Shown here one piece after another: positions 21,113 through 32,410 of a DNA stretch of 64,000 bases. The notes beneath the pieces are model-generated. The model searched no databases, was not told the origin of the DNA, and saw nothing but the letters and a program-made list of their open reading frames with translations. The stretch lies in the NCBI GenBank assembly GCA_021399435.1, contig JAJTUP010000072.1:240116-304115 (forward strand), read 5' to 3'. A program made the position numbers and the translations under genes. Each line of letters opens with the position of its first letter. Within the stretch, counting starts at the first letter, position 1. The stretch comes from Diaporthe sp. PMI_573. Its lineage: Eukaryota; Ascomycota; Sordariomycetes; Diaporthales; Diaporthaceae.

Positions 21113-23637
21113 TCAACGAACAGCGGTCCGCCTCCTCCCTAGCCGGGTCCGGCGCCCCCGATGGCCCTGGCCCCGAGTCGGACCTGGTCCCGGGCCTGGG
21201 CCTGGGTCATCGGGCACGGGGGTCCCTACCTGTACCCGTATCTGGTCCTGGCCCTGGCTCTGACCCTGGCCTCGCCGGCGGCGCTGTCTGAGCTCGTCGA
21301 CGAGCCGGTTCAAGCTCCGGCCGGCGCGTAAGAGCTCCAGCTCTGCAACGGCCTCCTCCTTGCTCTTACCGGACGCCGTACGGGCCAAGAGCTCGTCCCA
21401 GATCACCTTCCGGCGACAGAACTGCACCCTGACCCTGTTCCCCGGGCGCCAGCGGCTTCCCCACGTCTCTTCCAGCACCCGCACGGCCGGCCGGCCTGCA
21501 ATCCCTTCCTCCCACTCCTTCCAGACGTCCCCCACCGTAAAGACCCTAGCTAGGGCTGTAACGACGGGCGTACCTGGTGCCAGAGGCTCTGCGGCCGGGG
21601 CCGGGGCCGGAGCCGTATTGAGATTCAAGGTAGGAGCTGTCGCCGGCGCCGGCGCCACTGCTGGCCCGGCTCCGAAGTAGCCGGTAAAGGTGATAGGCAC
21701 CTTGCCCTGGAGGAGGGCATCGAGGCCGCCCTGAATCCCCTCTAGCCGGGCCTCTAGCCGGATGGCGAGCCGCTGGCTATTCTGTAAGAGGGCCTCGCGC
21801 GTGCTCTCTAAGACGCCGCTTAGCTCCGGCAGCGCGCGTTGTACGAGCAGGCTTAACGGCTCCGTAGCCCCTACCGCGTCGGACCGCACGGCGACGGCGA
21901 ACTCGTCCCACTCGGGCCCGTTAAAAGGGGCGTAGGCGAAGAAGGGTAGCGACGGGTAGCGGGGCTGTAAGACAGCCAGGTCCTGTAAGAGTACTATACG
22001 CAGGCGCCGCATCAGCTTAAGGAAGCCATCGGCGGCTAGGTCGTCGTCGTCGAGGCCGCCTTCTGCCCAGCATTGCCGGCGCGCGCGTGCCTCAAAGCGG
22101 GGCTCCCACTCCTCGATCCACGGCCAGAGCTGCTTTTGTAAGACGTACGGGGGTTCGTGGGCCGCACGCGCGAGGAAGTAGTCCCCCGGGGACGCCGAGA
22201 AGCCAGCGACGATACGCATGAACTGGCGCGGTAGGTGCGTAAGATAGGCCTGGCAGAGCACGCTCTGGTTCCAGCGGCCGGCCTGCGAGATCTGGGCGAG
22301 CGACGTGCCGTGGGTCTCCGCGTCCTGGGCGCCTACCCTGCGCGGGAGGTGTGTCTTCTTCGACGCGATAAGGCCGGCAGCGCCGAAGATACGCCAGGTC
22401 TCTTGTAGCTGCGTCGGGTACGAGAGCTCCTGCTCGCGGTCCCGTCCGACGAGGACCTTGATCCGATACCAGTCCTGACGGCGCCGGAAGGACGGGGGCG
22501 GCTCGCCGGCGACGTGCCAGCGCCAGAAGAAGAGCTGTGCTAGGGCCCCCTGCGTACAGAATAAGGGATCCTTATGCCGGAGGGCGCCCATAAACTCCTT
22601 CCTCGCCGTCTTATTTAGCTTGCCGTCTCGTAAAAGGCTGACGAGGCAGCCACAGGGGGTCGGGCCTTCCGAAGGCGGATAGTCGAGTAGGGATAGGTCT
22701 GCAAGCTCCATCTTACGGCGGTTCTCCCCTTGTAAGAGGTAGTAGTGGCCGAAGAGGAGGTCGACTCGCGTACGGAGATTTTGCGGCGTATACGCGGCCC
22801 CGCTGAGAAGGAGATCCTGGATCCGGAGCCATTCATCGGGGGAATAGCCGGCCTGGATCCCGTCGGCTCCGCGGTCTTTAAACGAGGCACGGTCGTGCTT
22901 CCCCCGCTGCCGGCCCCGTTGCTCAAGGAAGCCTCGTACGGCGGCGCCCCGGGGGTTCTCCGTATTCGAGTTGCCGTGGGCCACCTGGAGCCGCCAGAGC
23001 TCGATAACGGCCGCGATATAGGCGTCGATAGTGCCCCTCATAAGCAGGGGTCCCTCGGTAAGGTCTACTGCAGCCGGCGCAAGGGCCGTGAGTGGCACGT
23101 AGCCCTCGCGGTCGTCCGCGAGCAGCTCGGCGGCCTCGGCCAGGGGAACCTCCAGGGCTTCGGCTAGGCTTTCGGCCTCTGCCAGGGCCGCGGCCTCGAG
23201 CTGCTCCTGTTCGAGCTGTTGCCGTAGCTGTGCGGCCTCGCCTTTGCCCTTACCCCTACCCCGCGCCCGTGGCTTCTTCCGCGGCGGCGCTACGCGTCGT
23301 GAGAGAATATCCTCTTTGAGCCACGCCGCCAGCTTGTCCGGCGTTACGAGCTCGCCGTCGGGCCAGCTATAGAGCGAGCCGTCTGCTGCAGCCCGGGGTG
23401 TATGGCACCAGGCCTATAGGTATTCGTCTGTTAGCCGCCTAGGGGGCCCTACTTAAAAAGGGGCGGAAGGGGGGGGAAGGGGGGGCCGGCCGGGGGACGC
23501 GCCTTCCACTCCCGCTGCTTCGCCGCGTAACTCCGCGCCGTGTTCGCCGGCTGTTCGTCCTTCTTCGCCTGGAGGCCCGCCCTCCGGGCGGCACGGGCGC
23601 GCTCGTCCGCGGCCGTGTACGAGTCGTCGGCGGCCAT
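21113..23637 (-). CDS. Crypton-like tyrosine recombinase with GCR1_C DNA-binding domain
   Basis: The main frame is open from about 23413 to the stop at 21113. A first exon (23637, ATG, to about 23500) supplies MAADDSY... and RSYAAKQREWK; the second begins AWCHTP. The exon boundary is not resolved because no clean GT donor fits. Numbering from 23098, the Ndc10-like/YR core shows RTRVDLLFGHYYL (about 108-121), KTHLPR with the HxxR pair at 250-253, GRWNQ and the candidate nucleophile Tyr 285. A GCR1_C domain (VWKEWEEGI, WRPGNRVRVQFCRRKVI) lies near 525-600, followed by a Gly/Gln/Pro-rich tail. Crypton elements move by such recombinases and lack terminal inverted repeats. The gene is much more GC-rich than its surroundings. 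No frameshift was seen in the main exon. Confidence 0.83.
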
Positions 23638-23689
23638 CTCGGTCGATCGGGGCCTTCTACGTGGTGTTTTTCTGGGCTGGGTAGGCTGG

Positions 23690-23850
23690 AGACCTTGATA
23701 AGTCGAGGGGGACTTATCAAATGCACTTATCAGGCGTCGCGCATACGATTTCACGGGCTGCGTTTTGCGGGGGATAAGTCGTCACGTGGTCTAAGCGAAT
23801 TACGACGTAATTGCGGGCACCATCGATAAGCACGCCTGTGCCAAGGAGGC
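23690..23850. repeat. Cluster of GATAAG / CTTATC words upstream of the Crypton-like gene
   Basis: GATAAGT or its complement occurs at least five times in about 140 bp (near 23697, 23711, 23726, 23773 and 23834) in both orientations. These may be fungal GATA-factor sites in the promoter or subterminal repeats of the element. Confidence 0.5.
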
Positions 23851-24206
23851 TGGCTTAGTCATCTAACCAAGCCTTCGGCATAAGCGTACGGCGAGACTGA
23901 GTGCTATTACAACAGTTGGGGTGGGTGTTTGTTGGCTGTAGTTAGGAAATAACCTTGGAAAGTGCGGGCTAGCTCCATCTCTGATGCACAGACCCTCTCT
24001 GATTTCCCATCCCCTGCATTGCTATATAAATAAACTCCGGGCGTTTCCTGCACCACACCACTGCAAGGCCCGCTGACTAACGCCAATTCTCGCTCCCCCG
24101 CCAACGCTTAGCCGAACATACTTATTATTTACTAACCTTGCCCACCCATCAAATTCCGTCACTTGACAACAACAATAACTCCACCACCACAAGGCTGCCC
24201 AGCATA

Positions 24207-25857
24207 ATGATCCGCGATATCGAACGTTGGATTGATTCCATCGATCTCACTCCTCCAGATCACATTAGTTTCAACGATCCTCCACTGCATGCCGACGTGG
24301 ACGACGACAAACCACCCTGCGCGAAACGTGTTCGCTTCGAGACAAGCGACTACGCGACTGAGAGCGACGCAGGCCACGACATGGCAGGCACCCCGCCAGC
24401 GCCACCGGTGGCGCTGGCGCTCCCTGACCCGTTTTTAACAAGTCCACGAAAACGAGGACGTGAAGACGCCGAGAAAGAGCTCGATGGCAGGTAGCTCCAG
24501 GCCATGGGTAGACCTTGTGGGCAAATGTGTTAACACCTCGACTATAGTAAACAGAACTCCTATAGCAAAGGCTCGTGTCCCCCTCCCGCCACCGTCGACC
24601 GTGAAACGCCGAAGGGCGCCGAGCCCAATCAAGAATTCACACCACATGTATCTCCTCGATAAGCCGGTTTTTATTAAGGACTCCCGTGATGGAAGCCTTC
24701 CTGAAGATATTAAGCCCCTGCACGACCGCATTCAGTACATCAGTAACTTCAGAATCGAAGTCTTCCCAGGCGAACTCCAGACTGAAATTAAGACGGTCGA
24801 GGACCAGCTGTTGCCACCATACTGCTTCCGCAAGCCAGCACCTGGAGGCCCGAGTCCCCAGACATTAGCCACATTTGCCGGGCTATGCCGCATTGTCGAG
24901 ACCGCCGAGGCATCCCGGAAACTTCGTCGATATGAGGATGCATGGAACAGCCTAGTGCACACACCGCTTCTGGACCTCGTCTTTGGGTCACATCCTCTGG
25001 AGAGGAGGAAACAAGAGCAGCGGCAGACTGTGTCTGCTCGGTTCGAGCCGGTCATGTCAGCTACGATTTCCTACCAATGGGTTCCACGGCTGGACCGCGG
25101 GGCGGTCTCGCAGAAGATCAAACAGCAGACAAACCTGAGCGATCTGGCATGCTCGGTATCAGCCGGCAGTGTACTCAGCTCGGCGAGCGAGGGCTCCGAG
25201 CCTGCCAGCCACGTGTCAGTGCCGAAGGACTTGATGCATACCCGTACGGACTCTAAGAAGGTCGATTACGTGCTCGTGTTGGATATCGCGGACGGGACAC
25301 CACTCAAGACGGTTATCTCTGATCTCACCCAGAGCGCAGCTCTAGACGAGGACGGACTTCCCAGTGGGGACAGACCACCGCCCCATGTGAACCAGACAAC
25401 CTACTACCCCATCCGAGACAGCCCGATCGCGGTGTCGATTGAGACCAAGCAGGACTACTCGTCGCGCGATCCTGTCCTCCAGCTTGGCATCTGGGTTGCT
25501 GCCTGGCACAGGCGCATGATGAGCCTCTATACCGCCCGTGGTCTGGCCCTCCTGGATGAGCAGTTTCAAAACGCCAGCAATATAGATCAGCAACCCTCTT
25601 CCAGCCCGCAGGAAGCCGCACCGATGAGGGCGAAGGTGGTCTCGTTGCCATTGATTGTGACGACGGGACACGATTGGCAGGTCTACTTCGCCTGTGATCG
25701 GGACAACTCCATCGAAATGTATGGTCCATTGAGGATGGGCTCTACGGCGACGCTTCTGGACGCGTATGTGTTGTTAGCCTCTCTCTCAAGCTTGAAGGAA
25801 TGGATCGAGACTACATTCTACCAAGCCATGAGGGACTGGTTCCAATGTGGCGAGTAG
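24207..25857 (+). CDS. PD-(D/E)XK nuclease-like protein (fungal expanded family)
   Basis: The start ATG 24207 gives MIRDIERWIDSI, the usual beginning of this fungal family. An acidic and basic low-complexity linker follows (KRVRFE, SPRKRGRED). A frame change between about 24440 and 24560 implies one intron; several GT and AG sites fit and the exact one is open. The second exon runs to TAG 25857. The C-terminal nuclease-like core has DYVLVLDIADG, then PIAVSIETKQ with the ExK pair, and a helix with QLGIWVAAWHRRM. The true nucleolytic activity of these proteins is untested as far as I know. TATA-like ATATAAATA occurs near 24022. Confidence 0.78.
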
Positions 25858-26678
25858 CTAGCGGGTCTGCCGTGTGCGATGTGTGGGGAGGATTTTGGAA
25901 GCGTGTGTCTCGCCGCTTCGTGTCCCGGCGCTTCGTGTCCCGATGGCGTCTCGTGAGTTGTCCAGACTTGGCTGTTGAACGATCCATGACCCATGTGGTC
26001 GACGAGGGCATACAAACCCAAAGAGATGCTGCTGTTAATATGTCCAGTATAAAGAAACGCTGTACAGTATGAGTCTTGTAAATCAGCAATACATATGTAC
26101 TGTACTTTGGAATAATGATACATTTGCGACTGTATTTCCAATTATATCGTGTACTGTAACATTACAAAAATGGGGAGAGGGGAATCCACAGTCGCGGGTT
26201 TTAAGTGCAATTCTCATGTCCTCATATACTTGCTATCGCCTACAGCATATTCTAAGATAACAGAATCGGAGGTAAAATAGATTGTTTAAGCTTTGTGAAA
26301 TTATGGTATTTGTGTTGAAAGGAAAACTAAGTATTCGAGGATAAGGCGACTTCATTTGAATGTTCACGAATATTAAGAATTAAGCATCAAGGAATAGAAC
26401 ACGACTTTACTAATTCTAGGTTTAAGCTCTAAACATTAAGGTCCGGTGTATCACATACTAGTGCATATGGTCACAAGCAGAAGAGCCTTTATAACAGAGA
26501 TGATGAAACAGGCCTGGAGAAGGTCCGGCCCAACTTGGGGTGGTGGGAAAAAGTGGTCTGCGTCGTGTATTGCAACATTCGAGGACGTATAACCAAGATA
26601 TAAGAGTTCGATTTCTTGTCCACGAGGTCCAGTCCAACCTGTTCGTTGTCCATGTTATTATTCACAGTCTCATTTAAT
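25858..26678. other. AT-rich intergenic stretch, nothing recognised
   Basis: The sequence includes tandem CGCTTCGTGTCCCGG-like units near 25910-25945. Otherwise no gene or element was recognised. Confidence 0.4.
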
Positions 26679-27164
26679 ATGAAGAAGTCAAGAGGATTCA
26701 CTAACCCCGTCAAGGGCTTTCAAAATCGTCGTAAAGGTGTTATGAAAAAGGCAAACATGCTTTCCAAGCTAACCGGTGCACATATGGCCGTATTGTGCGA
26801 ATATAACGGCGACATCTATATGTACCAATCAGACGACCATTTTTCGCCTATGCTCAACGCCATTCGGGCCCGGCAGCGATTTGGACCGGATCACTTCGAC
26901 ACGGTTGCTGATCGGGCTACCAGTGTGTCGCATCACTGTGGAATGGTGCCGGGTGACGAGGAGGCATTCATCCCGACTCTCCTATCTACCTCGTCTAATT
27001 GCAGTCAATCCAACGAAGAAATGCCGGTTGTAACGCTTGGAAGCCCGCTTTCTTCTACGGCTCCTCCTCCAAGAGATGTTGCCGTAGCGGTCGGGTCTGC
27101 AGTTCCGATAAGACAGAGACAGCCTTATCCGCTTGCCGTAGATTTCTTTGATGTTAGGACGTAA
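26679..27164 (+). CDS. Small MADS-box-like protein (161 aa)
   Basis: ATG 26679 yields MKKSRGFTNPVKGFQNRRKG followed by VMKKANMLSKLTGAHMAVLCEY. This follows the MADS pattern RxxTFxxRKxGLxKKAxELSxLxGAxVxV, with a divergent start. The rest is Ser/Pro-rich and unassigned. MADS-box proteins bind CArG-type DNA as dimers, but the canonical N-terminal arm is absent and DNA binding is uncertain. It is a single exon isolated in AT-rich DNA. Confidence 0.6.
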   Translation: MKKSRGFTNPVKGFQNRRKGVMKKANMLSKLTGAHMAVLCEYNGDIYMYQSDDHFSPMLNAIRARQRFGPDHFDTVADRATSVSHHCGMVPGDEEAFIPTLLSTSSNCSQSNEEMPVVTLGSPLSSTAPPPRDVAVAVGSAVPIRQRQPYPLAVDFFDVRT

Positions 27165-28314
27165 TTTCGCAAAATAAGCCAAGTATAAAGAGTTTAAAGT
27201 CTCATCACTCGGCCGAGATATTGTTCAAGGGCATGCTTCTCCGCTATAATCGGTAGCAATACTCGTGTGCTGTGGAACAGGCCGCATCAACTATTATACT
27301 TATGTGAGATTTTTTTTTGTTTGGTACTTTAGTCAGACTTTGAGGCAATGAATTTCCTGTACTTTTGCTGAAAATCAGGATTAGCAGAACCTTTCAAGTA
27401 CATCTATTAGTAGCAAATACATATGCGGTCTTTTAATTTACAAAAACCGTTTCCAATAACGTCTTTTATCTACAGTAGGGACCGAAATCGGTGTCCGCCA
27501 ACCTTTAACCGTGCGCATGGCTTTCCAGAGGGGTATTGCGAAGGGGCGCACGAAGGGCCTTTCCTGTAGGCGGCTCTAATATATTTATATAGTTAAAGTA
27601 CTTTATTTATTATTTTCTTTTTAAATTTTAAATTTAGAATCCTTACTTTATGTTTGTATTTCGTCTTACAAGAGATTTTATTACTGTGAAAAAGACTCGT
27701 CTTGTGTTTTCAATTTCCACAATCAACAAAAGGACTTCACACTTTGTACAGTGTTAACCAGTCGACTTAAGGAACCGTACTGTACTGTATGACTATATGT
27801 TTATATGAGCTGCAGGGCCACACTTCCTTAATCTCCCTTCTGACACTCTTCTAGGTGTCTGTACCGCATTTATCGAACGAAAGCCAACAAGACCAGAACA
27901 TTCATATTGTAGCAGAGAGATTCAGCCACTATGTACAGGGCAGTGGCAGGGAGACCAGACAATAAACGAAGCTCGGGAGCCTGAAGTTCCACCTCATTTT
28001 GGCGATTTCAGCTATCGGTAGATAAATTTGCTGTCTCCCTCCCGCAAATGTGAACGAAGCATACTGGATAACCGTTGGCAATGGATTCCGGGCAACTGGG
28101 AGCAGTACATCTTGGAATTGATAACAGAGACTGCTCCTCAGAATGGATCTCGGATGCCCGGCCAGCCAGCCAGCCTGTGCAGATGCAGATGCATGGGAGT
28201 GAACGCCTGAAAACCTGCAAACGGAACCCGTTCCGGCCTTAATAACCTTCTCCGAGTCCAAGCCCGAGTCCGAGCCCGAGTCTGTTCACGCAAAGTTGGA
28301 TACTGAAAGCATGT
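27165..28314. other. AT-rich intergenic stretch, nothing recognised
   Basis: A very AT-rich block (about 27570-27660) and repeated GTACTGTACTG-like words near 27776 are present. There is no convincing ORF. Confidence 0.45.
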
Positions 28315-30462
28315 TTAAGCCAACTGCTGAGCCAGTGATGCAAGATTGATGACGGGTCGCGAGCTCCGTCTATTCGCACCCAGCTTGATGCCGCTCATTG
28401 AGACGCATGATGACGGAGACGGTATCGCGTTTCCCGAGATGTTCGGTGTTCTGTCAAACAGGGAAACTGCTCGTTCGCCCCTGGTATGTGCAACCCATCT
28501 CATCTGCCGCCATTTACTGTTGTATTCGTCTATTGCCACGGTCAACTGGTGTAAATCGATTCCAGAGACACCGCGGCGCATCCACTGATCTTGTATATAG
28601 CGTCGGAAGTGGACTGATTCGACTTCGGAGCTGAAGAGAGCCGTGTCTACTTCGGCAGCCAGCAAAGGGCGGTTGTCGACGTTGCCGGTAGGTAAGCTGG
28701 CTATTGAGCGCTCGCACACGAACTCTATACCGCGCAGAGTGTGTCTCTTCAGTGCCTCTGGTTTCCAAGTGGTTGTACCTAGCAGGGGGGACTGGGTCCA
28801 CGAAGCTGCTCGGTTCGCCCGAGTACGGCCACCATAAAGGTGGAACGCGGCTGTACCTGTTATGATGCTCTGTATGTGGCTGGCGTAGAAGTTCACTACT
28901 GCGTTGAAGACCGTGACGTTTTTCTCACACTGCATAAGCTTGACTCTCTGCGGGGCGCTGTCAGGTCCACAAATGGTCCCTATATACACTACTCTCACTC
29001 CTCCATGTCCCACTTGATCAGTGTAGTAAAACGGCCTGCGCTCCTGTTCACCATATATTTCGAGCCTTTCCTTCTCTTCCATGAGTCTAGACTTGAGGCT
29101 GTCACTGGTGAAGTGAGGGCCCAGGTACTTCAGCTGACCGGACTCGTCACGCCTAAATGCATGAACCGGGATGGTGGAGCTTTCGTATAAGTGTCTGTTC
29201 GTACGCCCGGGGTTGTGATCGATGAAATCTGACCGAGGCTCGTCGCTTAACCCGTCGAATTCGCCACGCATGATTTCTTGCTCCCGGTGCTCCATCTGTT
29301 GCAGCATGAAATCTACCGTGTCTCTACTACAGGTCCCGCTCACTTGGGGGCAGTTCCGCAGAGTTCTGCTGTCTGTCACGTAGCAGCTACTGGGCACGTC
29401 TGCGTCCGCGTCACGAGAAGTGAGTGACATTGTTTCGGGAGACCTCCAGGTTACACCTGCATGAGATAGGGCTGTGATCATCGCATCAATTCCATCTGCG
29501 TCGCTAACGTAAAAGTTCCATGCGGACGATGTCGCTGCTACGTCGGGGTAGAAGTAGGCGGCGGCCCTGGCTCCAGCCAGTATACAGTCATACGTAGTCA
29601 TTGATGCTAGGAGTTTCAGCGGATCTTTGAAATGACTGAAGTAGCTACACGGGCTGCATCTAACGGCGTAGATATCCCTTGCAGTCTTTATGGCCGATCT
29701 GCCGTGGCGGAGTGCCCACTGGGGTGACACAGTTAAGCAGAAGGTAAGTGCATCCTTAAGAGGTAAAAATCTCACTATGTTGTGTATAGTCTCTATCGGC
29801 AGAACGTCCATTTGGGTGGCACTGGTTGCGATAGTCGTCGATTTGTTCGCCGTCGTCGATTTGTTCGACATCGTCGTCATTGGCGTTTTGTGTTTCAGCC
29901 GTTCCTGACGCTTTGTTGCCGCTCTTTGAATCTGGTCTAATTCTCTGCGTATGTTTTTTCCGTTAAGCATAAAAGAGTTCTGTATGTTCTCTAAAGTCGC
30001 TATAACCTCCCGCATTAAAGTTTCGGACTTGTCCGGATTGCCTAGCATTGCATATGTCCATGCTAGATTTCGCTTACAGGTTAAAGTTTGAGGATGGTTT
30101 TGCCTTTCCATTCCGTTTAATGTATACTTAAGCGTGGCCCTTGCATTATTATACTTCTTCTCCATAAAATAGACCGCCCCAATATTATTCTGAATCAAGA
30201 GTCGATTAGGGTGCTTTGAGCCTAGGTTTTTAGAAGCTGCTAGGAAGGCTTGTCTAGCTCTCTCATACTGCCCTTCAGTATATAGCTGGACGCCAAGCTT
30301 AGCATTACTGTCTAGCTGTTCCATGATTTTCTTCCGATATTTCTGTTCCAAAGTGTTATGAGAGATAAACTTAGAGAAGGGCGTACTATTATATAATCGG
30401 GCTATCGCATTAAAAAGAATATTATTATAACGTAGGTGGACAGTCAGCCGGTCAGGACACAT
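28315..30462 (-). CDS. TPR / F-box protein with nucleotidyltransferase-like segment
   Basis: The open frame has 715 codons from ATG 30462. A second in-frame ATG at 30324 (MEQLDSNAKLG) is a likely alternative start, because the TPR array begins there. TPR-like helices occupy about residues 50-170 (LGVQLYTEGQYERARQAFLAA, NIGAVYFMEKKYNNARATL). An F-box-like motif follows (MDVLPIETIHNIVRFLPLKD, near 217). Next comes a segment DCILAGARAAAYF...WNFYVSDADGIDAMITAL seen in many fungal F-box proteins and similar to nucleotidyltransferase folds. F-box proteins recruit substrates to SCF ubiquitin ligases. The substrate is unknown. Its 5' end faces the pogo transposase gene. Confidence 0.73.
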   Translation of the reverse strand: MCPDRLTVHLRYNNILFNAIARLYNSTPFSKFISHNTLEQKYRKKIMEQLDSNAKLGVQLYTEGQYERARQAFLAASKNLGSKHPNRLLIQNNIGAVYFMEKKYNNARATLKYTLNGMERQNHPQTLTCKRNLAWTYAMLGNPDKSETLMREVIATLENIQNSFMLNGKNIRRELDQIQRAATKRQERLKHKTPMTTMSNKSTTANKSTTIATSATQMDVLPIETIHNIVRFLPLKDALTFCLTVSPQWALRHGRSAIKTARDIYAVRCSPCSYFSHFKDPLKLLASMTTYDCILAGARAAAYFYPDVAATSSAWNFYVSDADGIDAMITALSHAGVTWRSPETMSLTSRDADADVPSSCYVTDSRTLRNCPQVSGTCSRDTVDFMLQQMEHREQEIMRGEFDGLSDEPRSDFIDHNPGRTNRHLYESSTIPVHAFRRDESGQLKYLGPHFTSDSLKSRLMEEKERLEIYGEQERRPFYYTDQVGHGGVRVVYIGTICGPDSAPQRVKLMQCEKNVTVFNAVVNFYASHIQSIITGTAAFHLYGGRTRANRAASWTQSPLLGTTTWKPEALKRHTLRGIEFVCERSIASLPTGNVDNRPLLAAEVDTALFSSEVESVHFRRYIQDQWMRRGVSGIDLHQLTVAIDEYNSKWRQMRWVAHTRGERAVSLFDRTPNISGNAIPSPSSCVSMSGIKLGANRRSSRPVINLASLAQQLA

Positions 30463-30749
30463 GCCCGGTCAGTTTTGCTAACTCTGCTAACTTTTGCCAA
30501 CTCTAGCACCCACCTGAGGCCAACATATCAATAAAAATTGGCACCAATTGGTGCCAACTGGTCCCAATTGCTTATTTTTAATTGATTTGGTCAATTTAGA
30601 GGTGTGGTGGAGTTGCAATGCCAGTCTAAAAGTTTAAAGTTTGGGTGGGCGGGTTTGTTTTTGGTGCAGATCGCGTTCCCATTTTTCGCGTCAGTCTCGC
30701 ATCACTCTACCTACTTAAATATTCAACACGCTAGAATTCAACATCTACA

Positions 30750-32393
30750 ATGCCAATCTACTCAAAAGAAGACAAGATCATTCTAGCCCTTCAAGCAATC
30801 ACAAATTCCAAAAAAAATCAAAAGAAACCCTTAAGTGCACGCCAGGCTGCACGGATCTTCAACATCCCTTATAGTACACTCAACGACAGGATGAACAACC
30901 GACCCCGTCGCGAAGAATCACGCGTCGAGAAGCATAAACTTGAGCCAGTCGAAGAGCAAACACTTGTTCAATACATCATTGAGCAAGATGCACGAGGATT
31001 TCCAATGCGGCTTTCTGGTGTGGAAGATATGGCCAACCTCCTGCTGGCGTCGCGTGATGGCAAGCCTGTTGGCACCAGATGGGCACGACGCTTTGTGGAT
31101 GCACAACCAAGCTTGAAAACAAGATTCTCTCGGCCTTACGACTACCAGAGGGCCCTCTGCGAAGATCCTGAGGTCATTGGAAACTGGTTCCGACTACTTC
31201 GCAACATGATGGCCAAGTATGGGATCACAGATGACGATCTCTACAACTTCGACGAAACTGGCTTCATGATGGGCCAGATAACCTCAACCCTGGTTGTTAC
31301 ACGCTCTGATCGGCATGGAAAGGCTAAATCTATACAGCCTGGAAACCGTGAATGGGCAACAGCTATTGAATGCATCAATGCAAAGGGCTGGTGTATCCCG
31401 CCATTCGTCATTGTCCAAGGCGCCTACCACCTTGCAAACTGGACCACAGAGTCGGGTTTTCCTGCCGATTGGGTAATCAAGCCTACTCCAAATGGATGGA
31501 CGGATAACAAGACTGGTCTAGAATGGATTCAGCACTTTAATAAGCACACAATTAAGCGAACAATGGGCAAATACCGGATGCTCATCCTGGATGGACACGA
31601 GAGCCATGTATCAGCAGAGTTCGAACAGTACTGCAAGGAAAACAACATTATCCCTATTAGCATGCCACCACATTCATCTCATCTACTCCAGCCATTGGAC
31701 GTTGCATTATTTTCGCTATTGAAGCGTGCATACGGCGATGAGATCAACCTCTTCATCCGGGCCTCGATCAACCACATCACCAAGTCCGAGTTCTTCATTG
31801 CGTTTAAGGCAGCCCACGACAAGGTCTTTACGGAAGAAAACATGAAAGCTGGGTTCAGAGGGGCTGGTATTTCTCCATGGAACCCAGATTCTGTCATTTC
31901 CAAGCTGGATGTCCGCCTACAAACTCCAGTACAATCCCTCCCTGTGTCACCATCGAAATGGGAATCACAAACACCGTCTAATGCCCACCAGACTATCCAG
32001 CAATCAAGTTTTATTAAGGGCAAGATCTCCAACCATCAGGGCAGCTCCCCTACACCAATTATCCAGGCAGTTGAGAAGTTTACAAAGGGTGCACAAGCAA
32101 TGGCGCATCAGATCACTCTTTTGAATGATCGGGTCCGTACCCTTGAGAAGGCTAATATTGGGCTCGCCAAACGCCGGAGAGCTAAAAGAAGTCGGGTACA
32201 GCTTGGAGGGGCACTCAGTATTGAGGACTCTTCAGCAATAATCGAAGAAAAACAAAAGGGGAAGCGGCCAGCTGGTGAAATGGCTGATGGTGCCGAGGAT
32301 GATGATGATGATGATGATATTGTTTTACGCCGGGGGCCGCACCGCAAGCGGTACGACCAGACCTTGATCTCAGAGGGTACAGGGCGTGTCTAG
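30750..32393 (+). CDS. pogo/Fot-type transposase, intact (547 aa)
   Basis: A single open frame starts at ATG 30750. The N-terminal helix-turn-helix includes SARQAARIFNIPYSTLNDRM (residues 29-48), followed by a CENP-B-like HTH. The DDE triad is Asp168 (YNFDETGF), Asp281 (LILDGHESH) and Asp317 (LLQPLDVALF), with DD35D spacing as in fungal pogo/Fot elements. The C-terminus has a coiled coil, basic clusters and an Asp run. Terminal inverted repeats and TA duplications could not be identified with confidence, so the element's boundaries remain open. A diverged relative lies at 42924-43108. Confidence 0.9.
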   Translation: MPIYSKEDKIILALQAITNSKKNQKKPLSARQAARIFNIPYSTLNDRMNNRPRREESRVEKHKLEPVEEQTLVQYIIEQDARGFPMRLSGVEDMANLLLASRDGKPVGTRWARRFVDAQPSLKTRFSRPYDYQRALCEDPEVIGNWFRLLRNMMAKYGITDDDLYNFDETGFMMGQITSTLVVTRSDRHGKAKSIQPGNREWATAIECINAKGWCIPPFVIVQGAYHLANWTTESGFPADWVIKPTPNGWTDNKTGLEWIQHFNKHTIKRTMGKYRMLILDGHESHVSAEFEQYCKENNIIPISMPPHSSHLLQPLDVALFSLLKRAYGDEINLFIRASINHITKSEFFIAFKAAHDKVFTEENMKAGFRGAGISPWNPDSVISKLDVRLQTPVQSLPVSPSKWESQTPSNAHQTIQQSSFIKGKISNHQGSSPTPIIQAVEKFTKGAQAMAHQITLLNDRVRTLEKANIGLAKRRRAKRSRVQLGGALSIEDSSAIIEEKQKGKRPAGEMADGAEDDDDDDDIVLRRGPHRKRYDQTLISEGTGRV

Positions 32394-32410
32394 CTAGGTA
32401 AGGGATATTG

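Noticed and set aside
22745..23319. Plus-strand ORFs of 140 and 75 codons
   Set aside because: Shadows of the GC-rich recombinase gene on the minus strand.
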